A stretch of DNA of 64,000 nt from Aliihoeflea sp. 40Bstr573 (lineage in GTDB: Bacteria > Pseudomonadota > Alphaproteobacteria > Rhizobiales > Rhizobiaceae). This document shows positions 42,744 to 51,803 of this stretch, in pieces. The first letter of the stretch is position 1. Each line of letters starts with the position of its first letter. Below the pieces are notes generated by a model that saw nothing but the letters and a program-made list of their open reading frames with translations, was not told the DNA's origin and made no database searches. The stretch is from the NCBI RefSeq assembly GCF_024105655.1, contig NZ_JAAAMH010000008.1, positions 62,001 to 126,000 on the forward strand. Direction: 5' to 3'. The position numbers were made by a program, and so were the translations under genes.

Positions 42744-45565
42744 TGGGGTTCCTGCCGCTTTCCTTCGGGCTGCCGGCGGTGCTGGCCGGATTGCTGGCTC
42801 TGCCGGTGATCTGGTGGCTCTTGCGCCTGACGCCGCCGAAGCCGCAGACGGAAGCTTTTCCGCCGCTGAAGATTCTTGCGCGCGTGCTGCGCAAGGAGGA
42901 AACGCCGCATCAGAGCCCCTGGTGGCTGACGCTTCTGCGCCTTGCGATGGCGGCGCTGATCATCTTCGCCCTGGCCGAACCGGTGTTCAATCCGCGCGAG
43001 CGCATCTCGACAGGCGGCAATGCGGTGGCGATCGTCATCGACAATGGCTGGGCGTCCGCGCCGGACTGGGCGATGCGGGTCGCGAGCGCCGAGCGGCTGA
43101 TCGCCGATGCGCAAGCCGAAAACGCACCCGTGCTGATCGCCTTCACGGTCGATGCGCCCAATGCCGAGATCGGCCCCTTCGACGCCGAGGCGGCGCGCGA
43201 GCGGCTGAATGCAGCCGAAGCGCGACCGGTGCCGGTGGACCGCGCGGCGACCTATGAGCGCGTTGCGCAGGCCCTGGCCGAGTTGCCGAACACCTCGGTG
43301 GCGGTTCTGTCGGACGGGCTGGCGAGCGAAGCGGACGACGCGGCCTTCGATCGGCTTCTCGCCAATGCCGGGGGCCTGATCTGGGCGACGCCGCAAGGGG
43401 TCACCGAGATCGGCCTGACGGCGACCGCGAACGAGCCTGACGCCTTCGTGGTCGAAGCGGTGCGGCCGACGGCCGATGCCGGGCCGCGCCAGGCGGTGGT
43501 GGCAGCACTCGACGACCGCGGCCGGCGGATCGCGGAGGCGCAATTGTCTTTCGGAGCCGGCGAAGCGGCCGCAACAGCGGCATTCGCCGTGCCGTTCGAA
43601 CTGCGCAACGACTTCAACTCGGTCGCGGTCGACGGCGAAGCCCAGGCCGGGGCCGTGCGTGTGCTCGACGAGAATTCACGGCGCCGGCGCGTCGGCCTGA
43701 TCGCACAAGGTGACGGCGACGAGGCGCAGCCGCTCCTTTCGCCGCTCCACTATATCAGCCGGGCGCTCGCGCCTTTCGCCGACCTCGTCGAGCCGTCGAG
43801 CGCAGACCTCGGCTCGGCGATCCCCGAACTGCTCGAGCAGCGCCCGGCGATGATCGTGATGGCCGATGTCGGCACGCTGCCGGACGAGGCGCACGCAGCG
43901 CTCACCGAATGGGTCGAGGGCGGCGGCACGCTGGTGCGCTTTGCCGGCCCGCGCCTTGCCGCGGCCGAGCCGGACGAGGATCTGCTGCCGGTGCGGTTGC
44001 GCATCGGCGAACGCGCGCTCGGTGGCACCTTGTCCTGGACCGAGCCGCAGGCGATCGCCGAATATCCGCAAGGCTCCCCCTTTGCCGATTTGACGCCGCC
44101 GGCCGACGTGACCGTGTCGCGGCAGGTGCTGGCAGAGCCGACCGCCGACATCGTCGAGCGGAGCTGGGTGAACCTTGCCGACGGCACGCCGCTCGTGACC
44201 GGCGCGCGACGCGGCGACGGGACGCTGGCGCTTTTCCACATCACTCCGCAGGCGACATGGTCGAACCTGCCGATCTCCGGCTCCTTCGTCGAACTGTTGC
44301 GCCGGCTGGTGCAGTTGTCGCGCAATCAGGGACCGGGCAATGCGCAGACCGGCAATGGCGAGGCGACGCTGCCGCCCTACCGGCTGATCGCCGCCGACGG
44401 CAGCCTGGTGCCGCCGACGCCCGACGCGCGACCGCTGGCGGTTTCCACCGAGGCTGCGGTGACGATCGAGAACCCGCCGGGGCTCTATGGCACCGAGGAA
44501 GGCGTCGTCGCGCACAATCTGCTGCCGCAGGACGCGACGCTGGAGCCGATAGCCCGTCCCGAGACGCCGCTCGCCGTTCGAGACGTGGCATATGGCTTCG
44601 ACGAACAGGTCGATCTGCGCGGGCCGCTCTTCGCGATCGCGCTGGCACTGATGATCCTCGACACGCTGGCCGTGCTGTGGCTCGGCGGAAAGCTGCGCCG
44701 GCCGCGCGCAGCGCGCGCCGTACCGGCCGCGCTGGCGCTCGCGCTGATAGGTGCGATTTCGATGCCGGATGCCCACGCGCAGGCCCAAGGGGAGGAAACC
44801 GACATCCAGCCGGGCGACGAGGAAGCGATCGCCGCCATCAGCCAGACGCGCATCGCCTATGTCCTGACCGGGGATTCCTCGATCGACGCGATCAGCCGTG
44901 CCGGGCTCGAAGGGCTCGGCCGGTTCCTGAGCGCCAAGACCGCTCTGGAGCCCGGCGAGCCGGTCGGCGTCGACATCGCCGTGGACGAACTCGCCTTCTA
45001 TCCGCTGATCTACTGGCCGATCGACGAAGGCAGCGAGATGCCGTCGCAGGCCGCGCTGGCGCGCATCGACGCCTACATGCAGGACGGCGGAACGGTGCTG
45101 TTCGATACGCGCGACCAGTTCGGCGCGGGGTTTGATGCCGGTTCGGCGAGCCCGTCGACCATGCGCCTTCGCGACATCCTCGCCAACATGAACGTGCCGC
45201 CGCTGGAGCCGGTGCCGGACGATCACGTCCTGACCAAGGCCTTCTACATCCTTCCCGAATTTCCAGGCCGCTTCAACGGCAGCCCGCTCTGGGTGGAGGC
45301 TTCGCAGACCGTGGAGGAAATGGCGGACCGCCCGGTGCGTGTCGGCGACGGCGTGACGCCGATCATGATCACCGCGAACGACCTGGCAGGCGCTTGGGCC
45401 ATCGGCGGCAACGGCGCACCGATGCTGCCCACCGTGCCCGCCGACCCGATGCAGCGGGTCTATGCCTACCGGGCGGGCGTCAACATCATGATGTACATGC
45501 TGACCGGGAACTATAAGTCGGACCAGGTCCACGTGCCCTCCATTCTGGAAAGGCTGGGGCAGTGA
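42743..45565 (+). CDS. BatA-like membrane protein with C-terminal DUF4159 domain
   Basis: A 940-residue membrane protein. The N-terminus has the BatA/aerotolerance-type double-membrane region (MGFLPLSFGLPAVLAGLLAL, helices about 5-25 and 58-78). A large extracytoplasmic region follows, with VVAALDDRGRRIAEAQLSFG (about 252-271) and two VWA-like or glutamine-amidotransferase-like folds. Further helices lie near 630-650 and 655-680. The C-terminal DUF4159 domain (about 700-935) carries IAVDELAFYPLIYWPIDEGS. It overlaps both neighbours by 1-4 bp. It is the largest protein of the MoxR cluster; function unknown, inferred to be envelope-related. Confidence 0.87.
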   Translation: MGFLPLSFGLPAVLAGLLALPVIWWLLRLTPPKPQTEAFPPLKILARVLRKEETPHQSPWWLTLLRLAMAALIIFALAEPVFNPRERISTGGNAVAIVIDNGWASAPDWAMRVASAERLIADAQAENAPVLIAFTVDAPNAEIGPFDAEAARERLNAAEARPVPVDRAATYERVAQALAELPNTSVAVLSDGLASEADDAAFDRLLANAGGLIWATPQGVTEIGLTATANEPDAFVVEAVRPTADAGPRQAVVAALDDRGRRIAEAQLSFGAGEAAATAAFAVPFELRNDFNSVAVDGEAQAGAVRVLDENSRRRRVGLIAQGDGDEAQPLLSPLHYISRALAPFADLVEPSSADLGSAIPELLEQRPAMIVMADVGTLPDEAHAALTEWVEGGGTLVRFAGPRLAAAEPDEDLLPVRLRIGERALGGTLSWTEPQAIAEYPQGSPFADLTPPADVTVSRQVLAEPTADIVERSWVNLADGTPLVTGARRGDGTLALFHITPQATWSNLPISGSFVELLRRLVQLSRNQGPGNAQTGNGEATLPPYRLIAADGSLVPPTPDARPLAVSTEAAVTIENPPGLYGTEEGVVAHNLLPQDATLEPIARPETPLAVRDVAYGFDEQVDLRGPLFAIALALMILDTLAVLWLGGKLRRPRAARAVPAALALALIGAISMPDAHAQAQGEETDIQPGDEEAIAAISQTRIAYVLTGDSSIDAISRAGLEGLGRFLSAKTALEPGEPVGVDIAVDELAFYPLIYWPIDEGSEMPSQAALARIDAYMQDGGTVLFDTRDQFGAGFDAGSASPSTMRLRDILANMNVPPLEPVPDDHVLTKAFYILPEFPGRFNGSPLWVEASQTVEEMADRPVRVGDGVTPIMITANDLAGAWAIGGNGAPMLPTVPADPMQRVYAYRAGVNIMMYMLTGNYKSDQVHVPSILERLGQ

Positions 45566-47631
45566 ACTGGTCCCTCGCCTTCGAACCGCTTCTTGCCTGG
45601 CCGTGGTTCGCAGCGCTGCTCGTGCCTGTCGCCGCGCTCGTCGCCTGGGGGCTCTTCGCCCGCCAGCGCGGCGCGTGGCTGCGGCTGGCGGCAATGGCGG
45701 CGCTGGCGCTCGCGCTCGTCAATCCCCTCCTCCTCGACGAGGAGCGCGAGCCGCTGAAGAGCGTCGTCGCGCTCGTCGTCGACCGCAGCCAGAGCCAGGA
45801 GATCGGCGACCGGCGCGCGACGACGGACCGGGCGCTGGAGGAGATGCAGGCGCGGCTGGCGCGGTTCGACCAGTATGACGTCCGCGTGGTCGAGACCGGC
45901 CAGGCGGATTCCGGCGACGAGAGAGCCGAGACGCGGCTCTTCGGCGCGCTCGACAGTGCCCTGCGCGACGTCGCGCCCTCGCGGGTCGGCGGGGCGATCA
46001 TGATCACCGATGGTCAGGTTCACGACGTGCCCGAAACGCTCGGCTTTTCCGGCCCGCTTCATGCGCTCGTGACCGGCGAGGAGGACGAATTCGACCGGCG
46101 CATCCGCTTCGAGCGCGCGCCGCGCTTCGGCATCGTCGACCGGCCGGTGACGATGAGCTACCGGGTGCTGTCGACGGACAGCGCGAGCGGGCCGGTCGAG
46201 GTGACCGTGCGCGTCAATGGCGAGCATGTCGTGCGCCAGACGGCGATCATCGGCGAGGAGACGAGCGTCGACATCGTCATCCCCAGCGCCGGCCGCAACA
46301 TCGTCGAGCTCGAATTTCCGGTCGCCGAGGGCGAGCTGACGGCGACCAACAACCGGACCATCGCGATCCTCGACGGTATCCGGGAGAATTTGCGCGTGCT
46401 GCTCGTCTCGGGCGAGCCGCATGCCGGCGAGCGGACGTGGCGCAACCTCCTGAAATCGGATGTGGCGGTGGACCTCGTCCACTTCACCATCCTGCGCCCG
46501 CCCGAAAAGCAGGACGGCACGCCTATCAACGAACTCTCGCTCATCGCCTTCCCGACGCGCGAACTCTTCGTCGACCGGATCAACGATTTCGACCTGATCA
46601 TCTTCGACCGATACCAGCACCGCGACGTGCTGCCGATCCTCTATTACGACTACATCGCCGAATATGTGGAGAATGGCGGCGCGCTCCTGATCGCGGCGGG
46701 GCCGGAATATGCGGGCAACCAGTCGATTTCGCGCACGCCGCTGATGGCGGCGCTGCCCGCATTGCCGACCGGCGAGGTGGTCGAACGAGCCTTTTACCCG
46801 CGCCTGACGGAAACCGGCGAGCGCCATCCGGTGACGCGCGGGCTGGAGGGCTCGGGACAGGAGCCGCCGCAATGGAGCCGCTGGTTCCGCCAGATCGGCA
46901 TCGAGCGGCCGCAGGGCGAGGTGGTGATGCAGGGCGCGGACGACATGCCGCTGCTGCTTCTCGACCGGCAGGGCGAAGGCCGCGTCGGCATGCTTCTTTC
47001 CGACCATGGCTGGCTGTGGGCGCGCGGCTTCGAGGGCGGCGGACCGCACGTCTCGCTCTACCGGCGCATGGCGCACTGGCTGATGAAGGAGCCGGAACTC
47101 GAAGAGGAACGGCTGACGGCGAATGCGCGCGGCATGACGCTCGAGATCGAACGCCAGACGATGGAAGACGAGGCCGGCGAGGCGACCGTGACGACGCCTT
47201 CGGGCGAAACGCTGACCGTGCCGCTGGCTGCCGGCGAGCCGGGCACGTTCGATGGCTCGGTGGAGACCGACGAGATCGGGCTCTACCGGATCGCCAATGG
47301 CGACCTCGAGACGCTCGCCCATGTCGGCCCGGTCAATGCGCCCGAATTCACCGACACCGTGTCCACGACCGAAATCCTCCAGCCGGTGGCTGACGCCAGC
47401 GGCGGCACCGTGCGGCGCATCGAGGCAGGACTTACCGGCGCGCTCGACCTGCCTAACATCGTGCCGATCCGCCCCGGCGCGGATGCGGACGGGCGCGGCT
47501 GGGTGGGGCTCCAGACGACGAACGACAGCGTGCTGCGCTCGGTTTCGCGCGTGCCGCTCTTCGCCGGCTTTTTCGGGCTGGCGCTTCTGCTCTTCGCTTT
47601 CGGCGCGGCCTGGTATCGCGAGGGCCGCTGA
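45562..47631 (+). CDS. Membrane protein of the MoxR cluster, VWA/GATase1-like
   Basis: A 689-residue membrane protein with two N-terminal helices (about 10-32 and 36-53) and a C-terminal helix (about 662-682) ending near FGAAWYREGR. The intervening extracytoplasmic part shows SVVALVVDRSQSQEIGDRRA (about 69-88), a VWA-like DxSxS site, and a central segment (about 270-370) of the class-I glutamine-amidotransferase-like fold used in VWA-BatA partners. The start is the GTG at 45562 overlapping the previous TGA (GTGA). It is the last gene in the operon. Its mutants' phenotype is unknown to me; role inferred from position only. Confidence 0.8.
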   Translation: MNWSLAFEPLLAWPWFAALLVPVAALVAWGLFARQRGAWLRLAAMAALALALVNPLLLDEEREPLKSVVALVVDRSQSQEIGDRRATTDRALEEMQARLARFDQYDVRVVETGQADSGDERAETRLFGALDSALRDVAPSRVGGAIMITDGQVHDVPETLGFSGPLHALVTGEEDEFDRRIRFERAPRFGIVDRPVTMSYRVLSTDSASGPVEVTVRVNGEHVVRQTAIIGEETSVDIVIPSAGRNIVELEFPVAEGELTATNNRTIAILDGIRENLRVLLVSGEPHAGERTWRNLLKSDVAVDLVHFTILRPPEKQDGTPINELSLIAFPTRELFVDRINDFDLIIFDRYQHRDVLPILYYDYIAEYVENGGALLIAAGPEYAGNQSISRTPLMAALPALPTGEVVERAFYPRLTETGERHPVTRGLEGSGQEPPQWSRWFRQIGIERPQGEVVMQGADDMPLLLLDRQGEGRVGMLLSDHGWLWARGFEGGGPHVSLYRRMAHWLMKEPELEEERLTANARGMTLEIERQTMEDEAGEATVTTPSGETLTVPLAAGEPGTFDGSVETDEIGLYRIANGDLETLAHVGPVNAPEFTDTVSTTEILQPVADASGGTVRRIEAGLTGALDLPNIVPIRPGADADGRGWVGLQTTNDSVLRSVSRVPLFAGFFGLALLLFAFGAAWYREGR

Positions 47632-47708
47632 TTTTTTCCGAAGGTTCGCTGTCGGAACCGACCGTCTCCGAACGTCCTGTGCGCGGACAATATTCAAGGA
47701 GCCATTCC

Positions 47709-48101
47709 ATGCGCATGATCTTCGTCAATTTGCCGGTCAGGGACCTCGCCGCCAGCCGCGCCTTCTTTTCGGCGCTCGGCTATTCCTTCAACGAGGATTT
47801 CTCGGACGACACGGCTGCCTGCATGGTGATCGCGGACAACATCTTCGCCATGCTGCTCACGCATGAGAAGTTCCAGGGCTTCATCAATGGCGAGATCGCA
47901 GACGGGCACAAGGTCACGGAAGTCCTGACTGCCCTTTCAGCCGACAGCCGGCAGGAGGTCGACGACATCCTCGCCAAGGCTCTGAAGGCCGGCGCCAAGC
48001 CGTGGAAGCCGATCATGGACATGGGCTTCATGTATGGCTGCTCGTTCCAGGATCTGGACGGGCATGTCTGGGAATACATGTTCATGGAGCAGCCGGCCTA
48101 G
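47709..48101 (+). CDS. VOC-family (glyoxalase-like) protein
   Basis: A 130-residue vicinal-oxygen-chelate fold protein with VNLPVRDLAASRAFFSALGY (about 5-24) and GCSFQDLDGHVWEYMFMEQP (about 110-129). The DLDGH box with an acid in WEYMF supplies typical metal ligands. It could be a glyoxalase, dioxygenase or resistance protein; sequence alone does not decide. The ATG at 47709 has AAGGAG 7 bases upstream. It is alone, downstream of the MoxR cluster by 77 bp. Confidence 0.85.
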   Translation: MRMIFVNLPVRDLAASRAFFSALGYSFNEDFSDDTAACMVIADNIFAMLLTHEKFQGFINGEIADGHKVTEVLTALSADSRQEVDDILAKALKAGAKPWKPIMDMGFMYGCSFQDLDGHVWEYMFMEQPA

Positions 48102-48143
48102 GCTACGCGCTGGCCAGCTTGGAAATCCTGCCGGCCTTCGAGA

Positions 48144-48656
48144 TCAAGCGTTGGCGACATCCGCGTGGCTGATCGCGCCATGGAGCGCAGCCGCGGCCCC
48201 TGGCACCAGTTCGAGAACCAGCAAGCGCGCCGGATCGACCGGCCAGGGCATGGTCATCGTGCCCGGCTTGACCTGCACGTAGCCGAGCGGGCCGTAATAG
48301 GGTGCGTCGCCGACGAGCACTATGGCGCGCGCGCCCTTCTGGCGGGCGGCATCGGCGGCCATTGCCATCAGCTTGCGGCCGATGCCGAGATTCTTCCAGG
48401 ACGGGCGCACCGCGAGCGGACCGAGCAGCAGCGCGCGACCCGCGCCGACCGCAATGGGCGTCAGCCGCACGGACGCGATGACATGGCCCTCAACCGTCGC
48501 GACGAAGGAGAGGTCACGCGCATGCGGCCCGCCTTCGCGGATCTTGTGGGCGGCGCGTGTGAAGCGGCCGGGGCCGAACGCGTCGGCGTTGATTTCTTCG
48601 ATCTCAGTGTCGTGGGAGGGCAGTTCCGGCGCGTAGGCGACGTCGGCAAGGGTCAT
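48144..48656 (-). CDS. GNAT-family N-acetyltransferase
   Basis: A 170-residue acetyltransferase. The acetyl-CoA-binding motif A is in LLLGPLAVRPSWKNLGIGRK (about 80-99, with the Q/RxxGxG/A variant NLGIGR), followed by KGARAIVLVGDAPYYGPLGY (about 110-129), the typical C-terminal half of YhbS-like enzymes. The ATG at 48656 starts MTLADVAYAPELPSHDTEIE; the frame is open upstream in unlikely sequence. It is convergent with the VOC gene. Substrate unknown. Confidence 0.87.
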   Translation of the reverse strand: MTLADVAYAPELPSHDTEIEEINADAFGPGRFTRAAHKIREGGPHARDLSFVATVEGHVIASVRLTPIAVGAGRALLLGPLAVRPSWKNLGIGRKLMAMAADAARQKGARAIVLVGDAPYYGPLGYVQVKPGTMTMPWPVDPARLLVLELVPGAAAALHGAISHADVANA

Positions 48657-48907
48657 GACGGGAATTCCGGATCGGGATGGAAAGGCATGTTTCGGACGGC
48701 AGCCAGCCGTCTTGCGCGCGGTCAGGCGCGGGTGCTCTTTCGTCGTCGCTCGATGCGGATTTGAGGCATGGAATTTCCCCCGGAGATTCGCTGCTAGCAT
48801 GAGAAGTGAGGAACGTCCACCGCGATGATTGACGATCTGTTCAATGCGCAGGATTTGGCTCCACGCGTCCCCTGCCCTACCTCCTTACCTAACAAGAGGA
48901 GCAAGAC

Positions 48908-49897
48908 ATGGGACTTCTGGTCGACGGCAAGTGGCAGGACAAGTGGTACGACACCTCCAAGACGGGCGGGCGGTTCGAGCGCTCGCAGTCGCAGTGGCGC
49001 GACTGGGTGACAGTCGACGGCGAGCCTGCCGAGGGCCGCACGCGCGGCTTCAAGGCCGAGCCCGGGCGCTACCATCTCTACGTCTCGCTCGCCTGCCCGT
49101 GGGCGCACCGGACGCTGATCCTGCGCAAGCTGAAAAAGCTGGAGGACGTGATCTCGGTCTCCGTCGTGCACCATTTCATGGGCGAGAACGGCTGGACCTT
49201 CAGGACGGACGAGGCGGCGACCGGCGACGATCTCTACGGGCTCGACTTCCTGCACCAGATCTACACCAAGGCCGATCCGCACTATTCGGGCCGTGTGACG
49301 GTGCCGGTGCTTTGGGACAAGAAGGAAGAGACGATCGTCTCCAACGAGAGCGCGGAGATCATCCGCATGCTGAACTCGGCCTTCGACGAGTGGGGTGACG
49401 ACAGCGTCGACTTCTATCCCGAGGAACTGCGCAACGAGATCGACGCGGTGAACGAGCGCGTTTACGACGCGATCAACAACGGCGTCTACAAGTCTGGCTT
49501 CGCGACGAAGCAGGAGGCCTACGAGCAGGCATTCGACGAGCTTTTCGCAGCGCTCGACGAGGTAGAGGCGCGGTTGTCGCGCCAGCGCTATCTGGCGGGC
49601 AATGTCTTGACGGAGGCCGACTGGCGGCTCTTCACCACGCTGGTGCGCTTCGACGCGGTCTACTATTCGCACTTCAAGTGCAACCAGCGCCGGATCGAGG
49701 ATTACGCGAACATTTCCAACTATCTGCGCGAGCTCTATCAGGTGCCGGGCGTGGCGGACACGGTGAACATGCACCACATCAAGAGCCACTATTACGGCAG
49801 CCACGAGACCATCAACCCGACGCGGATCGTGCCCAAGGGGCCAGAGCTCGACTTCGCCCGGCCGCATGACCGGGCGAAGATGAAGAAGGCGGCCTGA
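48908..49897 (+). CDS. yqjG: Glutathionyl-hydroquinone reductase (Xi-class GST, YqjG/ECM4-like)
   Basis: A 329-residue Xi-class glutathione S-transferase that reduces glutathionyl-hydroquinones to hydroquinones. The catalytic Cys is in SLACPWAHRTLI (about 60-71, CPWAHR motif). The long N-terminal lead-in (LVDGKWQDKWYDTSKTGGRF, about 4-23) and the C-terminal domain with the LPVGV-free YFSHFKCN region are family traits, and the length fits. The ATG at 48908 has AAGAGGAG 7-8 bases upstream. It is convergent with the second L,D-transpeptidase, with only 3 bp between the stops. Confidence 0.92.
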   Translation: MGLLVDGKWQDKWYDTSKTGGRFERSQSQWRDWVTVDGEPAEGRTRGFKAEPGRYHLYVSLACPWAHRTLILRKLKKLEDVISVSVVHHFMGENGWTFRTDEAATGDDLYGLDFLHQIYTKADPHYSGRVTVPVLWDKKEETIVSNESAEIIRMLNSAFDEWGDDSVDFYPEELRNEIDAVNERVYDAINNGVYKSGFATKQEAYEQAFDELFAALDEVEARLSRQRYLAGNVLTEADWRLFTTLVRFDAVYYSHFKCNQRRIEDYANISNYLRELYQVPGVADTVNMHHIKSHYYGSHETINPTRIVPKGPELDFARPHDRAKMKKAA

Positions 49898-49900
49898 CGA

Positions 49901-50668
49901 TCAGATCTCGAGCGGCTGCTGCTGCCGGGGCTGCGCGGCCTCAAGCTGGCGCCGGATGGATTCCGGCATCTCGCGCTGCGGGTACATCAAGGGCTCGTTC
50001 TGGAGGACGAGTACAGGCGTGTCGATCGAGACGCGCCCGTACAGGTCGATGATGTCCTGGTTGAACAGACGGATGCAACCAGATGAAACGGCAAGGCCGA
50101 TCGACCACGGCTCGGACGTGCCGTGGATGCGGTAGAGCGTGTCGCGACCGCCTTCGAAGAGGTAGAGCGCGCGCGGCCCGAGCGGATTTTCAAGGCCAGG
50201 CGGCATGCCGCCGGCCCATTGCGCGTTGCGGCCAGGTTCGCGCTCGATCATGGCCGGCGTCGGCGTCCAGGTCGGCCACTGCGCCTTGCGGGCAACGCGT
50301 GCCTCGCCCTCGAATTCGAGGCCGGCGCGGCCGACGCCGATGCCGTATCGCATCGCCATCCCGCCTTCCTGCACGAGGTAAAGAAAGCGGTTTTGCGTGT
50401 CGACAACGATGGTGCCGGGGCGCTCGGAACGGTGGTAGCGCACCTGCTGGCGGAAAAAGCGCTCATCGACATCGGAGATATCGATGGCCGGAAGCGGAAA
50501 CCGCTCGTTCGGCTGGGGCCCGTACATGGCCAGGAAATAGGGATCAGGACCCGGCTTCACCGTTTCGAGCGCAGCCGTCGAGGACATGCAGCCCGAAAGG
50601 ACCAACGGCGCGACAGCGCCAAGTGAAGCGGCCTGAAAAAGGAAGCGACGTCGAGACACACACATCAA
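49901..50668 (-). CDS. L,D-transpeptidase lipoprotein with Tat-like signal (copy 2)
   Basis: A 255-residue periplasmic L,D-transpeptidase, longer than copy 1. The start MMCVSRRRFLFQAASLGAVA again combines SRRRF (twin arginine) with a lipobox VLSGC (Cys near residue 27). The catalytic segment HGTSEPWSIGLAVSSGCIRL (about 181-200) matches copy 1 closely, with the active Cys in SSGC. The C-terminal tail is Gln-rich. The two copies are 12 kb apart and only partly similar outside the catalytic domain. It should form 3-3 cross-links or attach a lipoprotein to peptidoglycan; which one is open. Confidence 0.88.
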   Translation of the reverse strand: MMCVSRRRFLFQAASLGAVAPLVLSGCMSSTAALETVKPGPDPYFLAMYGPQPNERFPLPAIDISDVDERFFRQQVRYHRSERPGTIVVDTQNRFLYLVQEGGMAMRYGIGVGRAGLEFEGEARVARKAQWPTWTPTPAMIEREPGRNAQWAGGMPPGLENPLGPRALYLFEGGRDTLYRIHGTSEPWSIGLAVSSGCIRLFNQDIIDLYGRVSIDTPVLVLQNEPLMYPQREMPESIRRQLEAAQPRQQQPLEI

Positions 50669-50878
50669 TCAATCTACCCGATACAGGACGAGGAAACGCG
50701 GCGGAAGGCTGCCGTCTGGCAGCGAAGATCAACGTCCCTAATGCTGATGAACTGTGGCCGTGGACGGGACGAAATGCGGCGAAAACGAGTCATGCTCCCC
50801 ACTGTGTCGTTTGTGTCACAGCTTGAAATATGGCGAAATGCGCCGTGATTGCGGCATCGATCAGGCACATGCCCGAAA

Positions 50879-51787
50879 TCAGGCGAATGGCACCGCAGTC
50901 GTGCCGATCGGCAGTTTCGCCTCATGGTCGGGCTCGACATGGATGACGATGCGCACCGAAGGGATTTCTTCCTCGAGTGCCGCCTCGATGCGATCGCAGA
51001 TCAGATGGCTGTCGCCCACCGACATGTCCGCCCGCACGACCATGTGAAACTCGATGAAGGTGGCGCGGCCCGCGATCCGGGTCTTGAGGTCATGGATTTC
51101 GAGCGCGCCCTGCGAATTGGCCGAGATCAGGTCGCGGATGCGCAGGTGCTCCTCAAGGTCGACCGCACGGTCCATCAATCCATCGAGGGAGGCGGTGATG
51201 ACCTTCCATCCCTGCCACAAGATGTTGAGCGCGACGATGAGGGCGAGCAGGGGGTCGAGCATCCACCAGCCCGTGGCGACGGCCGCGAGAAGGCCGATGA
51301 GGACGCCCGCGGAGGTGACGACGTCCGTCATGATGTGATGGCCGTCGGCCTCCAGCGCGGGGGACTTGTGCTGTCGACCGTTGCGGATGAGGAGAAACGC
51401 CCAGAAGGCGTTGACGCTCGCGGCGGCCGCGTTGATGGCAAGGCCGAGCCCCGGCGCTTCGAGCGGAACCGGGTTCTGCCATGCGCGCCAGACCTCGGCG
51501 ATGATCAAGAGCGCGGCGACGACGATCAGCACGCCTTCGAGCACGGCAGAGAAGTATTCGGCCTTGTGATGGCCGTACTGATGATCCCGGTCGGCCGGCT
51601 TGTGGCTGACCGAAATCGCCCAGAACGCGGCAAAGGCGGCGATGACGTTGACGATGGATTCGAGCGCGTCGGAATAGAGCGCCACGGAGCCGGTGAGCCA
51701 CCAGGCGACGAATTTCAGGCCCATCACCGCGAAGGCGACGACGATCGACCAGGCCGCGAGGCGCCGGATCTTCTGCTTGGTGGTCAT
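50879..51787 (-). CDS. Cation diffusion facilitator metal exporter
   Basis: A 302-residue inner-membrane CDF protein exporting Zn2+, Fe2+, Cd2+ or similar. Six helices cover about 10-205. Metal-site residues appear in ALYSDALESIVNV (helix 2, about 36-48) and in LEADGHHIMTDVVTSAGVLI (helix 5, about 151-170). The C-terminal cytoplasmic domain has FIEFHMVVRADMSVGDSHLI (about 246-265), with the His/Asp metal site. It is next to trpE(G) but reads as a separate gene, 16 bp after its stop. Exact metal unknown. Confidence 0.91.
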   Translation of the reverse strand: MTTKQKIRRLAAWSIVVAFAVMGLKFVAWWLTGSVALYSDALESIVNVIAAFAAFWAISVSHKPADRDHQYGHHKAEYFSAVLEGVLIVVAALLIIAEVWRAWQNPVPLEAPGLGLAINAAAASVNAFWAFLLIRNGRQHKSPALEADGHHIMTDVVTSAGVLIGLLAAVATGWWMLDPLLALIVALNILWQGWKVITASLDGLMDRAVDLEEHLRIRDLISANSQGALEIHDLKTRIAGRATFIEFHMVVRADMSVGDSHLICDRIEAALEEEIPSVRIVIHVEPDHEAKLPIGTTAVPFA

Positions 51788-51803
51788 GTTCGAACTGTCG
51801 TCC

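Noticed and set aside
43676-47697. Two very long minus-strand frames opposite the BatA/DUF4159 and VWA-like genes
   Set aside because: Shadows with Arg/His/Asp-rich composition and no family similarity; the plus-strand genes are overlap-coupled.
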